In this document: positions 49,596 to 59,792 of the stretch, in pieces
Position numbering within the stretch: position 1 is the first letter of the stretch
Layout of the letters: every line of letters begins with the position of its first letter
NCBI GenBank assembly: GCA_025769875.1
Contig: JAGFNK010000002.1
Coordinates: 310,001 to 374,000, forward strand
DNA: 64,000 nt
Reading direction: 5' to 3'
DNA from: Russula earlei
Lineage: Eukaryota; Basidiomycota; Agaricomycetes; Russulales; Russulaceae
Notes under the pieces: model-generated
What the model was told of the DNA's origin: nothing
Databases searched by the model: none
What the model saw: the letters and a program-made list of their open reading frames with translations, nothing else
Position numbers and translations under genes: made by a program

Positions 49596-52016
49596 ATGGC
49601 TGGTTCACGACTAAAGAAACGTCCATCCGTTGACACTCCCGTTTCTTCACAGTCTAAACCTACGCCTTCTCCGTCGTCTCCCGAGCCTAAGCCACGAAGC
49701 CTCCGAGAACCTTATCCAATGCCAAGCAGCAATCCTGCAAGCCAATACACCCTCATGGAGAAGCTAGGCACAGGGAGTTTCGGAACCGTGTACAAGGCAC
49801 TGCATAATGAGACGAGGCAGATTGTCGCCGTCAAACAGATCGGTGCGTCCCCCGTCCCGCTCGTTTTACCTTCGAGCGCTTGACGGTTGGTGATGCCACT
49901 CTTTCTTTGCGGGCTGTCATTTCTTTTTGGCACGCAGATCTCGAAAGTTCAGATGACGACATCTCCGAGATACAACAGGAAATAGCCAATCTGGCTCAGC
50001 ACGAGTCGGAATTCGTCACTCGGTACTACGGCTCCTTTGTTGTCAACTATAAGCTCTGGATCATCATGGAGTACCTAGCTGGCGGCTCTTGTCTCGACCT
50101 CCTTAAGCCAGCCGTGTTCTCGGAAGTGCACATCGCCGTCATCTGCCGCGAACTGCTTCTAGGGCTCGAATATCTTCACGGAGAGGGTACCATTCACCGT
50201 GACATCAAAGCCGCGAATGTCCTCCTCTCCGCGTCGGGTAAAGTCAAGCTTGCGGACTTTGGCGTTGCCGCTCAGTTGACAAACACACTCCGCCACACCT
50301 TTGTCGGTACGCCTTTCTGGATGGCACCAGAAGTCATTCGGCAAGCGGGATACGATGCAAAGGCAGATATGTGGAGCTTGGGCATCACCGCCATCGAGAT
50401 GGCCAAGGGAGAACCCCCACTCGCCGAGTATCATCCAATGCGTGTTTTGTTTTTGATCCCAAAGGCAAAAGCCCCAGTGCTTGATGGTCCCTTTTCGCCC
50501 GCGTTCAAGGATTTCGTATCACAGTGCTTGACTAAGGACCCTGCACAGGTATGTTCTTCTTACACGCTCCGACCAGGCGTTTTGTCGATGCCCCTATCTT
50601 AGCGGCCGACAGCAAAGGAGCTCCTTCAACATCGTTTCATACGAGGCGCGCGCAAAACGTCGTGTCTTACTGAACTGATCGAGCGTTATCAAGAATTCCG
50701 CGCGCTTACGCCGGCACGTGGTCAGATCTCCTCTCAACCGTCCACACGGAATAGCATCACGTCGTGGGACAACGGAACCTTAAAGAGTGAATGGAACTTT
50801 GAAACGATAAAATCTACCGCCGCAATGGGATCGTTTCGTAATATGGCAAGGGACCTTGAGCGGCCGGGCGTGATACCGGATGAGGAAGATGAGGACGCAG
50901 TTTCATCCTTTGGAACTGCGGGGGATGGAGATTCTCTAAACACTGACGCCGCCACGAGAGGGAGCGATATTCCACCCAATGCCAGCGGGAGTGGGACGGA
51001 AATTCAGGCGGCTGTTGTGCTGCAGTCGCAACTGGCGTCCACACGTGAACGTGTCGTACTAATGGAGGAAGTCGCACCGTCGGACGCCACCAGTACACCG
51101 AGACTACCTGATGAAACCGCTAACCCAGACCTTGGCGCTCCTCCGGCGTATGTGCGGACACCAAAACGGTCATCGTATGCCGCACGCACCGCGCCAAATG
51201 GCACTATCGTGCGAGTGGCCGACCTGGGAAATGGGGTTGACACGATACGTCCGATGAAGAAGATCGATGCCACCGGTTCGCTGCGGTTGTCATCTGAGTA
51301 TGTGGGAAGCATGCGTGCGCGTGATGGAAGGGATGGCAACGGTGGTGGCTCTGGGCCCGCATCTCCCACATCACCGGTAAAGGATAGGTCTTCCTCTCAC
51401 AGGCGTGCGATGAATGAGGCAGCAAAAGCGGGACGGTCACTTGTGGATGAGGTTGTTCTTCCGACATTACAAAAGGTGAGCTCTCTCGCTAATTGGTTGG
51501 CGCCCTGTTGATCGGTGGTGTTAATGGGTCTTTTGGCTGGCCAGGCCATCACGGATGATATGGATGCACGTGAGATCGAGTCACTCAGCATGCTGTTACG
51601 TGGCTTCGAAGAGCTGAGGGACGTCAAACCGGAGCTCTCATTCAATGTGATCCTCGATATCCTCGCAGGGCTGAATGAGTACGCTGCAAATTTTTTTCGC
51701 CATTGTTCCCTAATGGGTTGCATGCTTCCCTTTTGCTTTCAGTAATCCGGCTGTTCGGCAACACGTCCAGTCCTCCAGGGGTCTCTTTCCCCACAGACGG
51801 GTTACGCGAAAGAGCGAGATGACGAACCGTGGTCTCGTCGTGACAGAAGTGGTTGAGGACGTCGCCGGTCAATCTGGAGCAGTCGTGGCACCCTCAACCC
51901 CTGATCCCGACAACGCTGCGGAACCCTCACCCGTGAAACGGTCCCCCATCGCTGAACTCTTGTATATGCGGTGGTTGGAAGGTCTCAAAATCAAGTGGCC
52001 GAACATATTATCATAG
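49596..52016 (+). CDS. GCK-III (STE20-type) protein kinase
   Basis: A Ser/Pro-rich N-terminus (about 50 residues) precedes the kinase domain: P-loop [21 protein letters not shown], then [36 protein letters not shown] follows, then the catalytic loop [12 protein letters not shown], the metal motif [11 protein letters not shown], the activation end [14 protein letters not shown] and [20 protein letters not shown]. These are those of the MST3/4-Sps1-Sid1-SepL class. After the kinase come a Ser/Asp-rich linker and the C-terminal helical region [20 protein letters not shown], then [20 protein letters not shown] and [19 protein letters not shown]. In fungi such kinases act in septation, stress and polarity. 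About six introns are present, including a short one between the codons for KQI and DLESS. Confidence 0.93.
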
Positions 52017-52863
52017 ACCACGACGGGCCTCAGTGCTGTCACAACCAACCTCGGGTGTACTGCGGCATCTCGGCAAGCACGCCAACAATTCCCCCCTCTC
52101 ATATCTATCTTTCTTCTTTTTCTTCTTTCGCTCGGTCGCTCGATCGCTTCAGAGTAGAGTCCGTGCCTTGTGTTTGACCCGGGCGCAGGCGGGCGCATTA
52201 TTTACCCGATCATTCATCTAGCCCCTCCATCTAACCCCCGGACAGGCGTGTTCTCATCTACCTACCCCCCCCCCCCATCGGCCCTGTTTTCGGTCGGCGT
52301 GATCTTTTTTTTTTTTTTTCGTTACCGTTACCGTACGGTCATTTTACTCTATTCTTGGAACGAGCTTTATATCGTTTGTGCTCTGGCCTCCTTTCATTTG
52401 CCTCTCCCACCATTTTCGCCGGCTCACACTCGCGCGACACGCGTGCGCGTACACTCATATGACTGGTGCCCTCCCTGCGTGAGGTCCCCGAAGTAGCGTT
52501 ACGATCTTTACGATTACGAAACAGACACGAACGACACGATTTGGAACGTTCTCCCACTGAACTTTCTGAAATTGCACCCGCGGTTTGCTGCGTTGGTCCG
52601 AATCGTGATGCGGTCGACCTGAGGTAATGCAGCATGTACAGATACCGCACTTTGTCCGTGGGGCACTCTGAGTGTTGCGGATCAGAGACCAGACAAAAGG
52701 CGTGATGCGAGGTCGAGGGTGAGAAGCACGCACGGCCACAAGGCACGCGTATGAGGTATCCGGTTTCCCGGTCCGCTTTGCCGAATCTGGTGAATGATTG
52801 ATGATGTGATGGAGTGGAGTTGAGTTGGCGAGACGGTAGCTGACCGACGATCCATCCACATTG
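52017..52863. other. intergenic region with C12 and T15 tracts
   Basis: Holds the kinase 3' flank and the promoter of the WD40 gene. It contains a run of 12 C at 52265-52276 and 15 T at 52305-52319. Pyrimidine-rich words fill 52090-52130. A minus-strand frame around 52390-52750 (PTDKVRYLYMLHYLRSTASR) looks partly protein-like but could not be extended into a gene. Confidence 0.4.
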
Positions 52864-53142
52864 ATGTCTTCCTCAGCGTCCGCCGCTCCGCCACCGCTGC
52901 ACATCATACGCGCGCATAGCTCGGCCATCAGTGCGCTGTTCATCTCGGACGACAACGAACGTCTCTACTCAGGGGACACCTCGGGATCGGTCGCGATCAC
53001 CTCGACGCGGTCTCTCCGCCCACTGGCCTCGTGGGCCGCGCACGCAGACGGCCTCTTGGGCGTGCAGGAGTGGGGCGGAAGAGGAGTAGGAGGAGGAGGA
53101 AAGCAGGTCATCACGTCCGTGTGTGGCTCACCATCTCTCTCC

Positions 53143-53173
<31 letters not shown>

Positions 53174-54954
53174 CTTGCCGTTTTTCGAATCCTCGTCGGC
53201 GCCGACCCTGACGCCCCCGCCCCGTCATGGGCCATTAAAAGGCACGGACGCGACAACAAGCTGCACGTGTGGAGGCTTCCCTCGCCCTCGCGGACGCCGT
53301 CGACCGTCCGCGGATCGGTCTCGGCGGCCCCCGACATGGGCCCGCCGGAGCTCGGCTATTCGCTGGACGTCAACGCGCTCAACTTTTGTCGGTTCTCGCT
53401 CCTGCCTCTCGCCCCGCCGCGGGGCCCCGCGGATCCGCGCGCGTTGCTGGCCGTTCCGAACCTCGTAGAGTCCTCACTGGCAAGCGAGACCTTTTTCCTT
53501 CTTTTTTTTTTGTTTTCCCAGAGCGGCAGTGACGTTCGGTCGCGCTCGCGATGACGCGAGTTCTCTGTTCGATTCTATCTAGGCAGACATCTGGGCTCTC
53601 CCGTCCAAGGAGAGAATCCACGCGGCCGTCGGGAGAAATGCGCCGGACGCCCCGATGTCGTTGGGCTCTGACGGCCGAGGAGCTAAGAACGCGACTGGTA
53701 TGGAGAGACACATGCCCCCCCGTTCATGAATCAGAACGCAGAAGGCTTTTTTTTTTTTTTTTTGGGTGTGAATTCCTAGGGATCATCATGTCGATGCACC
53801 TTCTTTCGACGCCCGTCGGCGCGACGATAATGGACGAAAGAGCTCTATCTTTAATCACCTCTTACGAGGACGGCAGCGTAAAGCTGTGGCGATATCGCAA
53901 CGTCGAGAAAGAGCGGTCAATCGAGGGCGTTGGATGGGAGTGCCTTTGGTCGTTCAAGCTCCATGTCGAGTCCGGTAAGTTTCCCTCTCCCTTCCTTTAT
54001 CACCTCCAACCCGGACAACGCCATACCTGACACATATCTGTGACGGCTGCCATGGCAGTCATGGCCACGGCAGTTTCTCCCGACCATTCGATCGTCATGT
54101 CGGTGTCAGCAGATCACCTAGTTGGGCGATACGACCTGAAAGTATGTTCCACCTCTTTCCGTAGTGATCGCGGATGAAATGAACAATGAGGCGCGATCCT
54201 CAGGTGGATCCGACCGCGAACGCGGGAACGGCGTACCGAACGAAGCACCCAGGGAACGGCGCCGTCGCATTCCACGATGATGGGCGGGTGTGCGCCATCG
54301 GAGGCTGGGATGGCCGGTACGTCCCCTTCCGATTAGCGTTCTCGTTATGAGCCTCGCGCCCGCTGACGATTGGACCCTCGACCGCGTCCACGTCCACGAA
54401 ATATATTCGCGCCACGTTTTTTTTTAAAAAAAAAAAAAAAAAAACACTCGAAACGAAACCAATACGGCCGAAGTGTGCGGCTCTTCTCCACGACGTCGTT
54501 GAAACCGCTAGGCACGCTGATCTACCACAAAGCCGCCGTGCAAGCGCTCGCCTTTGCACGTGCGAGCCCCCTGGCTCCGCCACCGGACCGTCATCGTCAT
54601 CGTCATCGTCGTCACGACGATCTACCGCCTATCGACGACGGTGAGGGCGACAACAGCGGCACAGAAACGGAAAGCGACGGTGCCGGCACCGGCGCGTCAT
54701 CGACGGCCGCAAATAAGGCGGACGGTGGTCATCGTCCTCGTGCTCATGATATCCGAGTGGCTGGAGTCGCTGCTGCTGGCGATGATGGTGCCAACGACGG
54801 TGGTGACAGCAGAAACGAAGAGGACGAGGAGGAGGACGAGGAGGACGAAATGACTGCAGAGGAAAAGCTCGCTCGCTCGCGCTGGCTTGTGAGTGGTGGG
54901 AAAGATGGCAGGGTGGTCATCTGGGCGTTAAGGGACTTCAGGCCGCGAGTGTAG
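52864..54954 (+). CDS. WD40 protein resembling ASTRA-associated Asa1 (GNB1L type)
   Basis: The ATG at 52864 gives MSSSASAAPPPLHIIRAHSS, then WD-type strands: ISALFISDDNERLYSGDTSG, ITSTRSLRPLASWAAHADGL, GRDNKLHVWRL, YSLDVNALNF and NLVESSLADIWALPSKERIH. LITSYEDGSVKLWRYRN, TAVSPDHSIVMSVSADHLVG, AVAFHDDGRVCAIGGWDGRV and RLFSTTSLKPLGTLIYHKAA follow. The last blade is WLVSGGKDGRVVIWALRDFR and the end TAG 54952-54954. Before the last blade is a loop of about 100 residues with His/Arg repeats and Asp/Glu runs. The PN...DIY...R.H segment and blade layout fit Asa1, a partner of the Tel2-Tti1-Tti2 chaperone for PIKK kinases. Its introns carry four long homopolymer runs, and one intron (53480-53582) seems to have a GC donor. 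Confidence 0.72.
53150..53173. repeat. T24 homopolymer in an intron of the Asa1-like gene
   Basis: An uninterrupted run of 24 T inside intron 1 of the WD40 gene. The same gene's later introns carry T10 (53502-53511), T17 (53747-53763) and a T9A19 pair (54417-54444). Confidence 0.9.
54417..54444. repeat. T9-A19 tract in an intron of the Asa1-like gene
   Basis: Nine T followed directly by nineteen A. The two halves can pair as a simple hairpin in the pre-mRNA. It lies in the intron between the codons for WDGR and VRLF. Confidence 0.85.
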
Positions 54955-55660
54955 GGTAGGTCGAGGTGCGAGTATGGTGGGAAAGTCGTCCCTTGAAGGG
55001 AAAGAAGTAGACAGAAGGGGGGCTATGGGTTTAAGACGGATGCGGGGCCATTCCGGAGAAGGCACACAGGTGATGAAGGGCAGAAAGGCCGTTGCCTAAT
55101 CAAACAGAACTCAAATTGCCATTGAGGAGAGGAACAGCCAGTCAGATTCACAGAACGCGCGGGCGCCGCGAGATGCCAGAAGGGAGAAGAATCAAAATTG
55201 AGCGCGTCCACGTCCAAGGAATAGGCTAAGGTCCGTGGAGCGAGGGTAAACAAAATAATCACAACGACGATATACTGTATGTTGGCGCTCGCACCGGGTG
55301 GCGCGTGATCGCAGATTTATCGTCGTGATTGTCCTTTACGTCGTCTATATACGAGAATGGTCCAGGCCAATCGAAGTGTGAAAGTCCAAAAAGGAAAAAT
55401 TAAAGTGAAAAGTTCTTGCGAAAATGAAGGATGTAGAGGGGTAAGTACTGATAAGTGCCACAAAGTACGTGTCAAGGTCCGTCGTGTCCATGAGACGGAG
55501 AAAGGGGAGAAGGTCCTGGATGTGAACGGGACGATCGTAAAGTGATTTCGTGGACGGGTCGTATATGTGAGAAGCGGACAGCTCATGACCATGATGGAAA
55601 CGGACGTTCGGCCTAGAAAAGCCGAGGAGACGATCTTTCGTAAGAGGTGCTTGCGCACAA
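54955..55660. other. convergent intergenic region with an inverted WD40-exon-like fragment
   Basis: Separates the Asa1-like gene (+) from the chitin deacetylase (-). A minus-strand frame at about 55223-55150 reads YSLDVDALNF and onward, strikingly like the YSLDVNALNF exon of the neighbouring gene (53357-53386) in the opposite orientation. No further exon is seen. The rest is 3' flank with GAAAAGG-rich sequence. Confidence 0.4.
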
Positions 55661-57176
55661 CTAAAACAGACAGAAGCTAAACACTAGCGCCAGCGTGCAC
55701 ACTGACAGCGTGAGGGGTATCGAGCGTGATATTGGAGGTGCGCCACCCGTCTTGACACTTGCCGGGAGTGAAGTAGACTGGGAGCGGCTTCCGGAACTAT
55801 TGGTGTTCGTAGGGCTCGACGGCGGCGTCGAGCTCGAGGTGGACGTTGTCGCAGGCAAAGTAAGCCCTGCACTGCCATTGCTGCCGGCTACCAGGGGAGC
55901 GAGCGTGGGCTGGCCCGCGGGATTACCGAGGTTCTGATATGCCCCGTTGGTGCCAACTACGGATGCCAAGGATTGGACATTCCAATTGTACTGCTTGGCG
56001 AGTGGGTAGGCCGTCATAAAGGCTTGCACTGAGTAGTCGGTGAGCTCATGTTCCAGAATGATGAGGCCAGGGTTCTGAGGACCTGGAGGATCCGTTTGAG
56101 ACAAAGCACAGATTATGAGAAGAGAGGAGAAATGTACCCGAGAGCCACTGTTGCATGTTGCTCCCGACGGCTTGGGGACTCGTTCCTCCAGGTAGACCGA
56201 GGGACCAGTCTGAAGTGCTGAAGCAGAGTTTGAGACACGAAGGATGAGATTAGTGGATACAGTACGTACTCTCGATTCCAGACAATGGTCTGAAGGCCGA
56301 ATACCTCTAGGGCGATGGCAGCCACACGCGCGTCTACGTCGCCGTATGGAGGGCGCCAATAACGGGCAAGCCTACCTCCCGTAGAGTTGTAAATTATTTG
56401 GAGCGACCAACCCAACTGAGCGGTGACATCGGCATTGGACAAGGCGGTCATATGAGGGTGGGTCCAGGTATGTACGGCAATATCGTCCTGGTTGGTCTGG
56501 AAGGCAAGATTGAACTCGGGCCAAAAGTTGACGATATTCATCCCGATGAAGAAATGGGTCGCCTTTTGTCCATTCTGGCGAAGGAACGCGTAGAGAGTAT
56601 CGGACGGCTGTGCGACACGGAATCAGAACTCGGATAAAACCCGATAAAAGTAAGGGTAGCCCACGGGAAGAGGGCCGTCGTCGAAACTGAGGGCCCATAC
56701 GCCTGGAGGTGCATCATATATGACGCCGGGTATACGGCAGCCGTACGTGTTGGAGCATACTTGAGGACTAGCGGGATTGACATTGGGAGGGTAGTACGGG
56801 GTAGCGGCCGGATTCGTTTGCAGCTGAGGGTTGAATGTTTGGGATCGTACCAGCTTGAACGGCGTTATTGAGGGCATTCTGCCAAGCTTGGGGCATTGCA
56901 CTCGAAACCGGGGTACCGACAGGATACGCGGCAGCCCAGCTCGGGGAGCCCACCTGGGGAAAGTCCGAGGGACTTGGGGGGGTGGTGGACTGGCGCTTGA
57001 AAAGGGCGTGCGCAAAATGATCGTCATCGTGGTACCAGCGGTCTGGAAGAGTGACTTGGTCTAGGATGGTCGTGGGCATTATCGTCGTGAGAGGGAATGG
57101 CGGCGGGGTACACGGAGGGGAAGAGGGAGAGGAAGAGGAGGGCAGCAGCTCGAGCGGGGAAGGAGGGGAGCAGCAT
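55661..57176 (-). CDS. GPI-anchored chitin deacetylase (carbohydrate esterase family 4)
   Basis: De-N-acetylates cell-wall chitin to chitosan. I chose the ATG at 57176 because it gives a clear signal peptide (MLLPSFPARAAALLFLSLFP). A 43-base intron (donor GTACCA) then joins to QSTTPPSPSDFPQVGSPSWA. NodB motifs are present: GVWALSFDDGPLP (motif 1 with the two Asp), HTWTHPHM (motif 2, zinc His), RYWRPPYGDVD (motif 3), the RDTDWSLG segment (motif 4) and GLIILEHEL (motif 5 His). A Ser/Thr-rich stretch and the terminal hydrophobic segment LTLSVCTLALVFSFCLF form a GPI signal. The other frame from ATG 57223 lacks a signal peptide. There are about six introns. Confidence 0.92.
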
Positions 57177-58073
57177 GGCTGCAGGTCGACGAGCTGGAGG
57201 AGGGGACGCGCGCAAAAGGCCATAACGGGAGAAGGAAGAGCTTTTAAAGTACGAAGAGGGAGAGAGGAAAACAGGGCAAGGCAAGGCAAGGCAAGGCAAG
57301 GCAAGGGCCCCGGTCGAACGTTGACTAGTTAGACTGCTTGTCAGTGTCAGTGTCGGTCAGTCACTTGCCTTGTTTACCCACTGATCCGATTAGTGCTCTC
57401 CTTCATCTTGCTTGCATCATCATGCATGCATCAATCGATGACCCTCCTTCCTTTTCCCATCTGCCTGACTCCCTCCACTTCCGAACCACGGCGGTCTTTG
57501 TGCGCTGGCAGCGCAGAGCCATCGGCAAGGGCATGCCGCGGGATGTCATCTCCAAAAAAGGAACGCAAAGCACATGCACGACTTTGTCAGCGGCATGCTG
57601 TAAGTGCCATATGGTATTATGGCAACCGCTCTCACAGAGCGATCACCCTTACCTACCGCACTCGCCCGACCTAAGGTGCTCGCTCTCACATCTTGTCCAA
57701 ACACGACCTGAGTGGGTATAAAAGGTAGATTCCAGCACTTTACTTCCTTGGCTGAAATCTCCAACGGAGATCGCATGAGGCACAACAAACGAGCTCCTTG
57801 TTGAAATAAAAAATATCTACCCCTGAGGACAGTCGAGCCAGTGACGGGTGCCATTGCCTGGTCGGAGCATCGTGTGACGTGAACTACGTCGTTCACCTCC
57901 CGCTCGCGTCGCATAGAATGAATCCATGAGAACCCCCGTTAACCGGGCAGTGTGCATAGATTCAACTTCGGTCCCACAATAATGGCTGTTCGAACTTGGT
58001 GTTTGCTTTGATAATATCAACATGATGTTGATCACTATTTCGCGGGAGTCCCAGTGCTGTTGGGTGCTCTGGT
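57177..58073. other. 897-base divergent intergenic region with GGCAA repeats
   Basis: Lies upstream of both the chitin deacetylase (minus) and the editing-domain gene (plus). Six tandem copies of GGCAA run from 57275 to 57304, about 100 bases upstream of the deacetylase ATG, followed by GTCAGTGTCAGTGTCGGTCAGTC (57340-57362). No coding frame is convincing. Confidence 0.4.
57275..57304. repeat. six tandem GGCAA pentamers
   Basis: Six perfect copies of the five-base unit on the plus strand (TTGCC on the minus strand). They lie about 100 bases upstream of the chitin deacetylase start codon, in its likely promoter or 5' leader. Confidence 0.9.
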
Positions 58074-59792
58074 ATGGCTTCGGTTCTCCCTCTAACAGCA
58101 ACACCTTCAGATTACCAGCAGAATTATTTCACCATCTCTGCACGTCCCGTCAGATACCTCAGCAGCCATCCCAGTCGGTCTCTTGGCGTGTCAACGTATG
58201 TATCCTCGATTTTATTGTCCAATCGTCTCAGCCTCGGATTCGTCGACTATTAGGTGACCCGTTGCTTCGCTCCCTGAAAACTACAATCGTATCTGCCGCT
58301 CTCCTTAAACCCTCTCCACCTCCCTCTCTCAACAAAGCCAGTCACACAAAGAAGGCAAAGGCCTCTTCTGTCCCCACCTTCCCTCACCCCGTTCTCCAGG
58401 TCGTCTTGCATGACACCATCCTCTTCCCAGAAGGCGGAGGCCAACCCACCGATATCGGGATCTTGACCTCCTGAGGACGCTGTCGTCTGGAACGTCCAAG
58501 TCGTAAAGCGGCATGGTGGCCTCGCCGTCCACTACGTCAAACCTGCGGAGGATGTCAGCGATGTGCCCGATGTCTTGGCATCGGGCAAGAACGTCATCGT
58601 CGAGCTTGGCCCCGCAGGTTTCCAAAGGAGACTGGATCACGTCTGTCTCCCTCCCTCCTCCTCTCCCGGATCCTTGCCTCACCTCGCACTTATGTATCAT
58701 GTCTCCAGATGAGCATGCACACCTCGCAACATCTCCTTTCTTCCGTCATCGACTCCACCCTCAAAACTCCCACCCTCACATGGTCGCTCACCCCCTGGCC
58801 GTCCCCCGCATACATCGATCTCCCGCGACCTCTCACCGCCGCGGAGATAAGCTCAGTGCAAGACCACGTCAACCGCCACGTCTTCGCCGGACGACGCGTC
58901 CACGTCCAAGTCGACGAGCTGCGACCGGGCCAAGCCGGCATCGACAGGGGCGACGGCGACGGCGACCATCGACATCATCCGCGCCGAACCACAGCCCTCC
59001 TCGCGCGAGCTCGGTCGCGGGCTCCCCAGGGACTACTCGGGCGGCGTGCACCGCCTGGTGATCATCGACGGCGTCGACCGCACGCCCTGCTGCGGCACGC
59101 ACCTCCCCTCGCTCTCCACGCTCCAGCTCTTCCTCTTCCCGTCCCCGACCTCCTCCTCCGCCACCTCCTTCCGCCACCTCTTCCTCGCCGGTCCGCGCCT
59201 CCTCGATCACCTCGCCTCCACCCACGCGCTCCTCGCGCGCACCGCGGGCGTCCTCTCCTGCGGAGCGCCGGAGACCCCGGACCGTGTCGCCCTCGTCGTG
59301 GACGAGTCCAAGCGCCGCGAGAAGCGCGTCGAGGACCTCGAGCGCGAGCTCGCCGGCGTGCTGGGTCGTCAGCTCGCGGAGGAAATGGCGCGATGGCGCG
59401 CCGCAGATGGCGCCGGCCCGGGCCCGAGGGATGATGGATGGGTCCGGTGCCTCAGCAGGACGGACGACTCGCAGACCGCGCGGGCGTTCTTGCACGCGGT
59501 CACCCTCGCTTTCGAAGCGCATCTTCTTCCGGAGCAGACAGGTGAAGCGCGCCGATTCACGCTCCTGTTGGCGTCTTCGCCTCCTTCTCAGACGTCTTCG
59601 TCCACGACGGTCGTGATGCTGCTTGGGAGCGAGGAGAAACGCGTAAAGGCCGCCAGCGAGGAGCTGAAAAGGCAGTTCGCGACGCTCAAAGGTGGGGGGA
59701 AAGCCACTCGATGGAGCGGCAAGTTTGTCGGGGTATGGTTGGCCGAAAGGGAGGGAAAAACCGCCCAGTCGCTCCTATCTCGGAGCTCATGA
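58074..59792 (+). CDS. alanyl-tRNA editing protein (AlaX/AARSD1-like), reading frame broken in three places
   Basis: Free-standing editing domain that hydrolyses mischarged Ser/Gly-tRNA(Ala). The ATG at 58074 gives MASVLPLTATPSDYQ. Conserved blocks follow: PVGLLACQRDPLLRSLKTTI, LHDTILFPEGGGQPTDIG, ELGPAGFQRRLDHMSMHTSQ, HLLSSVIDSTLKTPTLTWSL, VHRLVIIDGVDRTPCCGTHL and LSTLQLFLF. The end SKRREKRVEDLERELAGVLG is a helical C-terminal domain. Zinc ligands HTSQH and CCGTH are present. The blocks lie in different frames at 58113-58121, 58465-58475 and 58935-58975, and no intron fits these spots. Either the gene is decaying or the assembly has single-base errors. Family assignment is solid; integrity is not. 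Confidence 0.75.

Noticed and set aside
57177..57223. Alternative chitin deacetylase start at ATG 57223
   Set aside because: That frame gives no signal peptide, whereas ATG 57176 in another frame gives a clear one and splices correctly to the conserved part.
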